Assembly: GCA_964472545.1 (NCBI GenBank)
Contig: CAYYNP010000255.1
Span: 1-14,672, forward strand
Direction: 5' to 3'
Length of the DNA stretch: 14,672 nucleotides
DNA from: CAYYNP01 sp964472545
GTDB lineage: Bacteria > Planctomycetota > Planctomycetia > Pirellulales > Thermoguttaceae
The translations under genes were made by a program, and so were the position numbers. The notes under the pieces are model-generated. The model saw only the letters and a program-made list of their open reading frames with translations, did no database searches and was not told the DNA's origin. Positions 1-6,998 of this stretch are shown in pieces. Each line of letters opens with the position of its first letter. Position 1 is the first letter of the stretch.

Positions 1-266
1 GGCCTGAAGGCCGTATTCCTAGCGTTCTGCACCTGAAAACGGAAGAGCCAAGATGAGGACAACTTTCGTACTATATCCTATCAGATCGCCGTAGAATTGC
101 AAGTACCCCCGATGGCATATCTGGTGGTGGCTTGATCTGACGTGTGCGGTGCCCGCCGGAACCCTGTGGCGGCACGCAGCCCCGACCTACCCTTGCCCGC
201 GGGAGAACGGCTATCAGGCCATGCGAAATCGCCCATGCGGGTATAGAAAGCCCCCCATAAGGGAAG
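1..266. other. Non-coding or unassigned left edge
   Basis: I see no recognisable gene here. Reading from base 1, one plus-strand frame stays open to a TGA at 34-36 and another to a TGA at 54-56. Either could be the C-terminal tail of a gene cut by the window edge, but both are too short to identify. Bases 60-130 are less GC-rich than the rest. An imperfect GC-rich hairpin with bulges lies at about 145-177, downstream of the minus-strand glycosyltransferase. It has no T tract on that strand, so I do not call it an intrinsic terminator. Confidence 0.4.
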
Positions 267-797
267 CTACGTACCTGCGGCGGACTGGCGCTTCCTGGAT
301 AAGTAAACCGGCCGCGTCGGCTGACTGGCCCCGGCCAGTTGATCCATCATACGGCGATCGATCATTCGATAGCCGGCCGCGTGGGCCGGGTGCGCGGTAG
401 TGCGCCGCTGGGTCGCACGTCCGGCCGGCGTTGCGTCGGGTTCGGTCGCTGTCTCGCCGTTTGCGTCAGTTTGCCATAGCCGGGCAATCGCATCGATCGC
501 CACCCCACAGCCTTCTTCGCGAATCAGCAGCGTCTCTCCACTGCTGCGTGCGATGCCGGTGGCAATCGCTGCCTCGCGGCCCATCCGGCGGCCGTGGTAG
601 ACGGCCTGGATCTGCGGGTAGTAAGAAGTCAATTCGTGGATGACTTCACAGGTGGCGTCGGTCGAGCCGTCGTCGACGATCACCACCTCGGGCCGGTCGG
701 TCAACTCAGAGACGACGTCGAGAATCTCCTGCACGGTGTCGGCGAGCGTCGCCTGCGCATTGTAGACCGGTAGCAAGACGGTCAGCGAGCGTTTCAC
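267..797 (-). CDS. Short family-2 glycosyltransferase-like protein lacking the DXD motif
   Basis: The 176-residue product opens with a clear GT2 (GT-A fold) N-terminus. LLPVYNAQ is at residues 8-15, and the nucleotide-binding VVIVDDGSTD follows at 38-47. The usual RGxGxAxxxGIxxAxGE step is seen as MGREAAIATGIARSSGE at 72-88. Where a GT2 enzyme has a DAD/DXD motif, this protein has LLIREEGCGV (90-99). It then runs through a polar linker to AGYRMIDRRMMDQL (141-154), which resembles the GFRLIDRRV segment of DPM1-like enzymes. Family members usually have 230 or more residues, so the acceptor half is largely missing. I chose the GTG start at 797 because AAAGG lies 7 bases upstream and the GT2 fold begins right after it; the open frame extends further upstream without family similarity. 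It is divergent from the dgcN-like gene. It may be a non-catalytic or nucleotide-sugar-binding relative, or a decayed gene with an intact frame. Confidence 0.75.
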   Translation of the reverse strand: MKRSLTVLLPVYNAQATLADTVQEILDVVSELTDRPEVVIVDDGSTDATCEVIHELTSYYPQIQAVYHGRRMGREAAIATGIARSSGETLLIREEGCGVAIDAIARLWQTDANGETATEPDATPAGRATQRRTTAHPAHAAGYRMIDRRMMDQLAGASQPTRPVYLSRKRQSAAGT

Positions 798-832
798 GGG
801 CGGACCTTTCGGGAGGGGACAGGAATCAGACC

Positions 833-843
833 GTGTCAGACAC
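833..843. repeat. Short palindrome GTGTCAGACAC
   Basis: This is a perfect 5-bp-arm palindrome around a central A. It lies in the gap between the divergent glycosyltransferase and DUF1611 genes. It could be an operator or a remnant of a REP-type palindrome. With only one copy in the window neither can be shown. Confidence 0.3.
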
Positions 844-1023
844 TTACGTCGGACGCCAATCGGCGGCGACTGAAGACGACTTCCCGCCGGAAGCGTCGCA
901 CGACTGGTAACGGCACGGCCGATCCTGATGGATGCGTGGGTGTGGGGAGTCGCATCGCGTCGGCCGTACGGTTTGACGCCGTCGCCGTCTTGCATTGTCG
1001 TTACGACCGGATATGCTCATGGG

Positions 1024-2076
1024 ATGAGTACACCGCGCAGAATGGTCATCCTCACCGACGGTCACAGCGACCTGCACACCGCCAAGACGGCAATCTGCGT
1101 GTTGCGATATCGGCCCGAGGAAGTCGTGGCCGTGTTGGATCGCTCGGCGGCCGGCAAGACGTGCGACGAAGTGATGGGCGTCGGCGGGCAGATCCCGATG
1201 ATCGCATCGCTGGCCGATGCCGCGGGGGCCAATACGCTGCTGATAGGCATCGCCCCGCCGGGCGGGAAGATCCCCGAGCCCTGGCGGCCGATCGTCCTGG
1301 AGGCGATCGAGCGAGGATTGACGGTCGTTTCTGGGCTGCACGAGTTCCTCGCCGACGACCCCGACTTTGCCCCGGCGGCGGCCAAACGGGGCGTGCCGTT
1401 GGTCGACCTGCGCGATAACGACGAACGCGACGTGGCCAGCGGCGAGCCGTTTCGTGAGGCCTGTCTGCGGATTCACACGGTGGCCAACGATTGCAGTTGC
1501 GGCAAAATGGTCGCGGCAGTGGAAGTTGCCCAGGGGCTGCAAACCGCCGGGGTCGACGCCGCCTTTGCCGCCACCGGGCAGACGGGCATCATGATCGCCG
1601 GTAGCGGATGTGCCGTCGATCGTGTGATCTCGGATTTCGTCAGCGGGGCGGCCGAAAAGCTGATCCGCGCCAACGAACATCGCGACGTGGTCGTGGTTGA
1701 GGGACAGGGCAGCCTGTTCCATCCACGCTACTCCGGCGTGACGCTGGGCCTGTTGCACGGGCTGATGCCGCACGGGTTGATCCTCTGCTACGAAATCGGC
1801 CGCCGGGCGATCTTCGGCATGGAACACGTCGCGCTGCCGCCGCTGAGGAAGGTGATCGACGTCTACGAGACAATGGCCGGCCTGATGCGTCCCTGCCGCG
1901 TGATCGGCGTGGCGGTCAACGGGCAGCGGTTCTCCGCCGCCGAGGTCGACGCCGAATGCCGCCGGGTGTCCGACGAGTTGGGCCTGCCCGCCTGCGACGT
2001 GATCCGCCACGGTCCCCAGCAGCTTGTTGACGCGGTGACGACATTACAGAAAGACGTGACCGGATCGATCGCATGA
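1024..2076 (+). CDS. dgcN: DUF1611 family protein, probable D-glutamate N-acetyltransferase DgcN
   Basis: The 350-residue product fits the DUF1611 family in length and motifs. The N-terminal Rossmann-like part reads MVILTDGH at 7-14 and YRPEEVVAVLDRSAAGKT at 29-46. The C-terminal part has a P-loop-like NDCSCGKM (155-162), then the family signature VVVEGQGSLFHPRYSGVTLG (223-242). DUF1611 proteins paired with an enolase-superfamily partner have been described as DgcN, which acetylates D-glutamate in a D-glutamate catabolic route. The assignment rests on family and on the partner, not on any residue specific to glutamate. The ATG at 1024 was chosen because the family fold starts immediately after it. 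Its ribosome site is weak, and an in-frame ATG at 928 would add 32 unrelated residues. The stop codon overlaps the next start (ATGA at 2073-2076), indicating translational coupling. Confidence 0.8.
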   Translation: MSTPRRMVILTDGHSDLHTAKTAICVLRYRPEEVVAVLDRSAAGKTCDEVMGVGGQIPMIASLADAAGANTLLIGIAPPGGKIPEPWRPIVLEAIERGLTVVSGLHEFLADDPDFAPAAAKRGVPLVDLRDNDERDVASGEPFREACLRIHTVANDCSCGKMVAAVEVAQGLQTAGVDAAFAATGQTGIMIAGSGCAVDRVISDFVSGAAEKLIRANEHRDVVVVEGQGSLFHPRYSGVTLGLLHGLMPHGLILCYEIGRRAIFGMEHVALPPLRKVIDVYETMAGLMRPCRVIGVAVNGQRFSAAEVDAECRRVSDELGLPACDVIRHGPQQLVDAVTTLQKDVTGSIA

Positions 2077-3119
2077 AACTCACGCTCCACGAATTCGACC
2101 TGCCCACGCGGCACCCGTTCACCATCTCCCGCGGCACGACGACCGTGCAGTCGACGGTGATCGTCGAGCTGCAGCAGGACGGCGTGTGTGGCTACGGCGA
2201 GGCGCCGGAGTGTGGCTATTACGGCGCCACGATGGACCACATCCGGACCACGCTCGAAGCGGCCCGGCCACAGATCGAAGCCGGCACGCTTAGCGATCCG
2301 GCCGAGTTTTGGGAGGCGATGCGTCCGGTACTTTGCGGCGACACGTCGCACGAAACGCCCACTCCGGCCACCTTCCCGCAATGTGCGTTGGACGCCGCCG
2401 CGCACGACCTCTGGGGCAAACTGCACGGGGCGCCCGTTTGGAAGTTGTGGGGGCTGAGCCTGGACGATTGCCCGCCGAGCGACTATACCATCGGCATCGA
2501 CACGCTCGACGTGATGGTGGCCAAGCTTCGCGAGTTTCCGGACTTCCCGGTCTACAAGATCAAGCTCGGCACGCCGCAGGACCTCGAGGTCGTGGCCGGG
2601 CTTCGCGAACATACCGACGCAGCGTTTCGGGTCGACGCCAATTGTGCCTGGGACGCCGAGCAGACGATCCGCAATTCGGCCGAGTTGGCACGGCTGGGCG
2701 TCGAGTTCATCGAGCAGCCGCTGCGGCCCGACGATCCCGAAATGGCCCGAGCGGCCGCCGGCAGCCAATTGCCGCTTCTGGCCGATGAGAGTTGCCAGGT
2801 CGAGGCCGACGTTGAGCGCTGCGCCGCGGCCGGCTTCCACGGCATCAACATCAAATTGCCCAAGTGCGGCGGCCTCACGCCTGCCCGGCGAATGATCGGC
2901 CGGGCGAAAGAACTTGGCATGAAGGTGATGGTCGGCTGTTTCACCGAGTCGACCGTCGGCATCTCGGCCATCGCCCAGTTGCTGCCTCTGCTGGACTACG
3001 TCGACATGGACGGCGCGCTGCTATTGGCCGACGACGTGGCTACCGGCGTGAAAGTCGATGCCGGCCGGGCGGTCTATCCCGACGCAAACGGGTGTGGCGT
3101 GCGGTTGTCGGCGCGATAG
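2073..3119 (+). CDS. dgcA: Enolase-superfamily racemase/epimerase, probable N-acetyl-D-glutamate racemase DgcA (dipeptide epimerase-like)
   Basis: This 348-residue member of the muconate-lactonizing-enzyme subgroup has an intact active site. The catalytic KxK is K162-I-K164 (YKIKLG). The metal ligands are D188 (RVDAN), E214 (EFIEQP) and D238 (LLADES). The opposite-face lysine is K261 (NIKLPKCGG), and MVGCFTESTVGISA follows at 286-299. This two-lysine arrangement supports 1,1-proton transfer, that is racemisation or epimerisation. The family includes L-Ala-D/L-Glu epimerases and the DgcA enzymes that racemise N-acetyl-D-glutamate. Coupling to a DUF1611 gene by a 4-base overlap favours DgcA. 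A muropeptide dipeptide epimerase is the main alternative, and either would handle glutamate stereochemistry. The two genes look like one operon; no further gene follows in it. Confidence 0.85.
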   Translation: MKLTLHEFDLPTRHPFTISRGTTTVQSTVIVELQQDGVCGYGEAPECGYYGATMDHIRTTLEAARPQIEAGTLSDPAEFWEAMRPVLCGDTSHETPTPATFPQCALDAAAHDLWGKLHGAPVWKLWGLSLDDCPPSDYTIGIDTLDVMVAKLREFPDFPVYKIKLGTPQDLEVVAGLREHTDAAFRVDANCAWDAEQTIRNSAELARLGVEFIEQPLRPDDPEMARAAAGSQLPLLADESCQVEADVERCAAAGFHGINIKLPKCGGLTPARRMIGRAKELGMKVMVGCFTESTVGISAIAQLLPLLDYVDMDGALLLADDVATGVKVDAGRAVYPDANGCGVRLSAR

Positions 3120-3182
3120 CCGTTGCGTAACCCATTCTGCTGCAATTATCCCATTCCCCCCTGCGCGGCGGCCCAGGGGCCC

Positions 3183-3211
3183 TTGCTGTGCCTTCTTCGA
3201 GTGCGTATATT
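3183..3211 (+). promoter_or_regulatory. Candidate sigma-70-like promoter for the WD40 gene
   Basis: TTGCTG at 3183-3188 and TATATT at 3206-3211 are separated by 17 bases, in the 158-base gap upstream of the J-like/WD40 gene. The -10 box matches consensus at 5 of 6 positions and the -35 box at 3 of 6. This is motif matching only. Confidence 0.35.
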
Positions 3212-3277
3212 GGATCCGCTGCACTTACCATGCAAAGCGAGCCGTTCCGTTGAGTCGTTCTAGCCGAAAGGGGAACG

Positions 3278-5095
3278 ATGTCCGACGCCTTCGATCCTTA
3301 CTACCAGTGGTTGGGGATTCCGCCGGAGGAGCAGCCACCGGACCATTATCGCCTGCTGGGCATTAAGCTCTTCGAGCAGAATCCCGACGTTATCGAAGCG
3401 GCCAGCGACCGCCAGATGGGGCATCTTCGCACCTATCAAGGTGGACGGCACTCCGACCTGTCGCAAAAGCTGCTCAATGAAGTCGCCGCCGCGAAGGTGT
3501 GTCTGTTGAGGCCTCAGCAAAAGGCCGCCTACGACAAAGAACTCAAGGCGCTAGCGGCTGACCGCACAACTCCGCAACCGGCCCCAGCCGGCGAGTCTCC
3601 CCGACCCGCCCCCATGCCGCGGCGACCGACCGGTGCCGTGCCGGAGATCGATTTCTCCCGAGCTTCCCGGGCGGCCAGCCACAAGAAGACGGCTTGGCAG
3701 TTGCCCGCCGCGATTGCGACGGGCGCCGTGGTCGTGCTGGCTCTGCTGGTGGTGCTCATTCTCTCCAGGGACAAGCCGCAGGCTGCACACGATGACGAGA
3801 AGAACCGGCCGAAAGCCGAAGCAGCCCGGAAGTCTGGGGAGAAGGGGGAGAAGACGGTTCGCCCCGTGTCGGAGCCGCCGGCGGAGACTCCACCGTGGCC
3901 CGAAGATCCGCCGTCACTGGAGCCTCCGTCGCGGCCCTTAGATCCGCCGCCGGACTTTCCACCGCCGCCGGACTTGCCGCAGCCGGAAGACCCGCCGCCA
4001 CCAGAAGATCCGCCGCTACCTATCGATCCAACCCCCCCGCCCGAGAGCACTCCGGGTACTGCGCTACCCAATGACACAAATCCCGGCGAAGACGGACCGG
4101 CGGCGGAAGACCCACCCGGTTCCAACGGCAGTTCCGCGGCGCGGGAGCCTCTCGGCGAGGTGTGTCGCATTGCGGAACACACGGCGGCGGTCAACGACGT
4201 GACGGTCTCTTTCGACGGCCGTTACCTGGCCACCGCCGGGGCCGACGGCGTGATACTGATCGTGGAGGCGGCCACCTCGAAGGTGATTCGGCGGCTGAGG
4301 CACGACGTGGCCGGGTTCACCTGTGTGGCCATCTCGCCCGACGGAGAGTCGGTGTTGACCGGGTGCGATGAGAAGTACCCCGACGAGCGAAACGTGCTCA
4401 TCTGGGACTTTGCCACCGGACAACTGCGAACTCGTCTGCAAGGCCGCCAGAGGACCACGTCCGCGACGATCTCGGCGGACGGCCGCAACATGGTCACGAT
4501 GCATCCGGCGGGCATTGCCGACTTGCGTCGCGTGGCCGACCCGGGGCAGTGCTTCCCGTTGGTTGCCCACGATCAGGCCGAAATGGGGTGGGACGCGGCC
4601 ATCTCGCCCGACGGCGAGTACTTGGCCACCGTCGGCGGGGACGGAAAGGCCTTCGTTTGGTACATCGGAGACAACATCCGTCCGATCAGCCGCATGCAGA
4701 TCAACCAGGCGGAAGCCCGTAGCGTGGCTTTCTCACCGGACGGGCAATACATCCTCTGCGGCAACAGCGACCGATCGCTCAGCCTCTGGTCCGACTGGAA
4801 AGCGGAAGACCGTTGGCAGCGAGCCAAGTCGTTCACCGGACATCAAGACCAGATCACCTGCGTGGCCTATTCGCCGGACGGAAAGCTCGTCGCCAGCGGC
4901 AGTCTCGATAAGACGGTCCGTATTTGGAAGGCCGCTGACGGCAAGCAGGTGCGGGTGCTTTCGGGGCATACCGCGGGCGTGACCGCCGTGGCCTTTCTTC
5001 CCGACGGCCCATACTTGGTCTCCGGTAGTTCGGACCATACCGTGCGGATCTGGCGGATCGCCGCCGGGCCGGGCCGTTGGCCGGCCAAACGCTAA
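3278..5095 (+). CDS. Membrane-anchored J-like / proline-rich / WD40 propeller protein
   Basis: The 605-residue product has four parts. Residues 8-86 form the planctomycete J-like N-terminal domain: HYRLLGIKLFE at 23-33, and a last helix ending in RPQQKAAYD at 78-86. It resembles DnaJ J domains but lacks the HPD tripeptide needed to stimulate Hsp70. One transmembrane helix follows at about 142-163, so the J-like part is probably cytoplasmic and the rest outside the inner membrane. Residues 165-290 are a charged, then proline-rich linker with repeated PPxDPP/PEDPP units. Residues 297-600 contain about seven WD40 repeats with repeated SPDG turns and blade ends such as TVRIWKAADG (546-555) and TVRIWRIA, enough for one propeller. 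The start has AGGGG four bases upstream. It is likely a scaffold or sensor for protein partners; no enzyme domain is seen. The same N-terminal domain occurs in planctomycete Ser/Thr kinases, but no kinase is present here. Confidence 0.85.
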   Translation: MSDAFDPYYQWLGIPPEEQPPDHYRLLGIKLFEQNPDVIEAASDRQMGHLRTYQGGRHSDLSQKLLNEVAAAKVCLLRPQQKAAYDKELKALAADRTTPQPAPAGESPRPAPMPRRPTGAVPEIDFSRASRAASHKKTAWQLPAAIATGAVVVLALLVVLILSRDKPQAAHDDEKNRPKAEAARKSGEKGEKTVRPVSEPPAETPPWPEDPPSLEPPSRPLDPPPDFPPPPDLPQPEDPPPPEDPPLPIDPTPPPESTPGTALPNDTNPGEDGPAAEDPPGSNGSSAAREPLGEVCRIAEHTAAVNDVTVSFDGRYLATAGADGVILIVEAATSKVIRRLRHDVAGFTCVAISPDGESVLTGCDEKYPDERNVLIWDFATGQLRTRLQGRQRTTSATISADGRNMVTMHPAGIADLRRVADPGQCFPLVAHDQAEMGWDAAISPDGEYLATVGGDGKAFVWYIGDNIRPISRMQINQAEARSVAFSPDGQYILCGNSDRSLSLWSDWKAEDRWQRAKSFTGHQDQITCVAYSPDGKLVASGSLDKTVRIWKAADGKQVRVLSGHTAGVTAVAFLPDGPYLVSGSSDHTVRIWRIAAGPGRWPAKR

Positions 5096-5144
5096 CTTGC
5101 CTGGATCCGAGCCGGCGACAAGAGGGGAAGGTGCTTCGAGCCGA

Positions 5145-6329
5145 TCAATTCCCCTGTCCAAACCGAATCAACACCACCCGCGGCGGCCGGGCGGCGTTGT
5201 GGGCCTGCTCGAGCTTGACCAACTCGCTTTCGGCAACTTGGCGTTGGGCGCGGGCATCCTCCAGGCGGCGGGTCAGTTCGGTGTATTGCCGGATGACCTG
5301 CTGCACTTGGCCCGAGTCGAACCGCTCGAGCGTGTCGTCGAGGACTTGCAGCCGGGCTTCGGTCGAGGCGATCTCGATCTGGGCGTTGGTCAATTGCTCG
5401 TTGAGCGATTCCAGATGCTTGTTGGGGGCCTCTGCGGAGACCTGGTGTCGGGCCGCGGCCAGTTCGGCACGGGCTCGAGCCAGTGTGGCTTCGGCCTTGG
5501 AGAGTTCGGCCTTCGAGGCGATGCCGCGTTCGACGAGTGTCTTCACCGAAGCCAACTCCTGCTGGCGAATCTCGACCAACTTGGCCAACTCGTCAACCAT
5601 CGCCTCGCGTTGCGGCGTGGCTGCCTCGAACTCGGCGCGAGCCTTGGCCAGATGTTCGAGGATCGCGTTGCGCCGGGCATTGTATCCGGCCAGTTCCACG
5701 CGGAGCGTCAGCCCCTGTTCTCTGAGAGCGTCGATCTGCACCTCGACCGCGCCGGGCGAGAATCCCAAGTCGAGTGCTTGTTCGCGGAGCGACTGCAACT
5801 CCAGGGCGTACATCTCCGCGACCTTTTGCCGCTCGTTGGCCCGGGCGTGGGCGGTGCGGAGCTGCGTCTCGAGGGCTTCGGCGCTGGGCCGGCTGATGTC
5901 GACCAAGGCCTCTTCCACGCAGGCCCGTACCGCTTCGAGGACTTCCGGCAGGCTACGCGTCGCGGCCGGCTCGTCGACGCCCTCGGATGCTGCCCCCGGT
6001 AACGTCGAGCGAGCATGATCGACTCCCACGTGGAGCATCCCCAACACATTGCCCGGCTTGCCGCCGGGAAGCGCCTCGAAGTGGATCTGGTAGCGGCCCA
6101 GCCACTTCGGGCCTACTTCCTGCCAGGCCACTCGCTGCACTAGGAATTCGACCGTCTGGGCGTCGACTGCAAGCGTGGCGGGGTCGCTAGTGATCGATAT
6201 GAAGCCCCGGATGGCCTTCGCCGCCGGCTCGGACGGTTGCGGCGAGGCGTTTTCGGCGGCCCACAAACTCGACGCCCCGGTGCCGATCCACGGCAGGCAG
6301 AACAGACACAGTGCAACCAAGTGACGCAT
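5145..6329 (-). CDS. Secreted coiled-coil protein with TolC/adaptor-like alpha-hairpin
   Basis: The 394-residue product starts with a signal peptide (residues 1-25, LVALCLFCLPWIGTGASSLW, cleavage near WAA-EN). Residues 40-110 look like a small beta-rich domain. From about 130 to the end it is almost all helix, in long heptad-like stretches broken near 190 and 300. The segment LVERGIASKAELSKAEATLA (265-284) closely matches the repeated hairpin motif of TolC-type outer membrane factors and HlyD-type adaptors. There are no barrel strands, no lipoyl domain and no further membrane segment. AAAGGAG lies 7 bases before the ATG, a strong site. It is the third gene of the sigma factor operon, 16 bases after the one-TM gene, so it is probably a periplasmic effector or partner of that regulator. 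I do not recognise it as a named family. Confidence 0.75.
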   Translation of the reverse strand: MRHLVALCLFCLPWIGTGASSLWAAENASPQPSEPAAKAIRGFISITSDPATLAVDAQTVEFLVQRVAWQEVGPKWLGRYQIHFEALPGGKPGNVLGMLHVGVDHARSTLPGAASEGVDEPAATRSLPEVLEAVRACVEEALVDISRPSAEALETQLRTAHARANERQKVAEMYALELQSLREQALDLGFSPGAVEVQIDALREQGLTLRVELAGYNARRNAILEHLAKARAEFEAATPQREAMVDELAKLVEIRQQELASVKTLVERGIASKAELSKAEATLARARAELAAARHQVSAEAPNKHLESLNEQLTNAQIEIASTEARLQVLDDTLERFDSGQVQQVIRQYTELTRRLEDARAQRQVAESELVKLEQAHNAARPPRVVLIRFGQGN

Positions 6330-6345
6330 GAGGGATCTCCTTTAG

Positions 6346-6996
6346 TTACCGATCGGGTGAGGTTTGGCCCAGCCGCTCTTGCGCGACGCGGGCCCAATGG
6401 GTGTTGGGAAAAAGTTCGATCGCGCGGCGGTATTCGCCGGCCCGGTATTCGTCGTCGGCCGAGGGGCTCGGTCGGCCGGCATGGTCGACCATCAAGAAAG
6501 CGGCCTTCTCGAATTCCATGCGGGCCAGTTCGGCCGGATCGGGCCCGTCGAGTTCTCGCTGCAACTCGTCGAGCCGGTCGCCGACGCGTTGTCGGTCAAG
6601 CAACTCCGCCACCAGCGCTTCCCGCTGCTCGGCCTCGGCCCGAAGGCGCCGAACTTCGGCACGTAGGCGTTCGATCTCGTCCTCCACGTTTGGCTCGGGC
6701 ACGTTTGGCTCGGGCACGTTTGGCTCGGGGGGTTGCGACTGCTGGTCGTTTGGATTGCCGGCCATCGGCCGCTCGACGGGATGGGGCGAGGAGGCGTTGC
6801 GACCGTAGTAGTGTGCCGTTAGGGCGGCTGCGACGAGAATCGCCGCGACCGCTCCGCCGGCCGCCGTTCGACGCACACGCCGCCGGCGGGCGTGGAGCCG
6901 GACAACGCGGCCGGCCAATTCCGGAGCGGGTTCGATCGGCGAATCGGCGTCGCGCCCGGCAGCCGTCAGCAGTTCTTCAAGACGTTGATTATCCAT
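6346..6996 (-). CDS. One-TM protein in anti-sigma position, periplasmic coiled coil and TPR-like end
   Basis: The 216-residue product has a short cytoplasmic part (1-45), a transmembrane helix at about 46-63 (AAGGAVAAILVAAALTAHYY), a linker with three PEPNV repeats (90-104), a coiled coil (about 105-150, EIERLRAEVRRLRAEAEQRE) and a TPR-like tail (DEYRAGEYRRAIELFP, 182-197). The ATG at 6996 is only 2 bases after the sigma gene's stop (TAGCAATG on the minus strand), so translation is likely coupled. The position and topology are those of anti-sigma factors. The first 45 residues lack the HxxxCxxC zinc motif of ZAS domains, but LEELLTAAGRDADSP may be the start of a helical sigma-binding segment. 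It could be a non-ZAS anti-sigma factor or a membrane partner. The frame is open much further upstream, but that part overlaps the sigma gene. Confidence 0.75.
   Translation of the reverse strand: MDNQRLEELLTAAGRDADSPIEPAPELAGRVVRLHARRRRVRRTAAGGAVAAILVAAALTAHYYGRNASSPHPVERPMAGNPNDQQSQPPEPNVPEPNVPEPNVEDEIERLRAEVRRLRAEAEQREALVAELLDRQRVGDRLDELQRELDGPDPAELARMEFEKAAFLMVDHAGRPSPSADDEYRAGEYRRAIELFPNTHWARVAQERLGQTSPDR
6685..6729 (-). repeat. Three perfect 15-base tandem repeats within the anti-sigma-like gene
   Basis: The unit CACGTTTGGCTCGGG (plus strand) occurs three times without a mismatch at 6685-6699, 6700-6714 and 6715-6729. Because the unit is 15 bases long, copy-number change keeps the frame and alters only the number of PEPNV units in the periplasmic linker. 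Confidence 0.95.
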
Positions 6997-6998
6997 TG

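Noticed and set aside
844..2010. Long minus-strand open frame opposite the DUF1611 gene
   Set aside because: Rich in His, Asp and Gly with no fold-like pattern. The plus strand shows clear DUF1611 motifs, so this is a GC-driven shadow.
1863..2840. Long minus-strand open frame opposite the enolase-family racemase gene
   Set aside because: The plus-strand gene has every catalytic residue. The minus frame spans two real genes and has no recognisable motif.
3920..4060. Proline-codon repeats considered as a DNA repeat element
   Set aside because: The units are imperfect and follow the reading frame of the PPxDPP linker, so they are coding low complexity.
5077..6018. Plus-strand open frames opposite the secreted coiled-coil gene
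   Set aside because: Ser/Arg- or Leu/Gly-rich mirror of a heptad protein. The minus frame has a signal peptide and a strong ribosome site.
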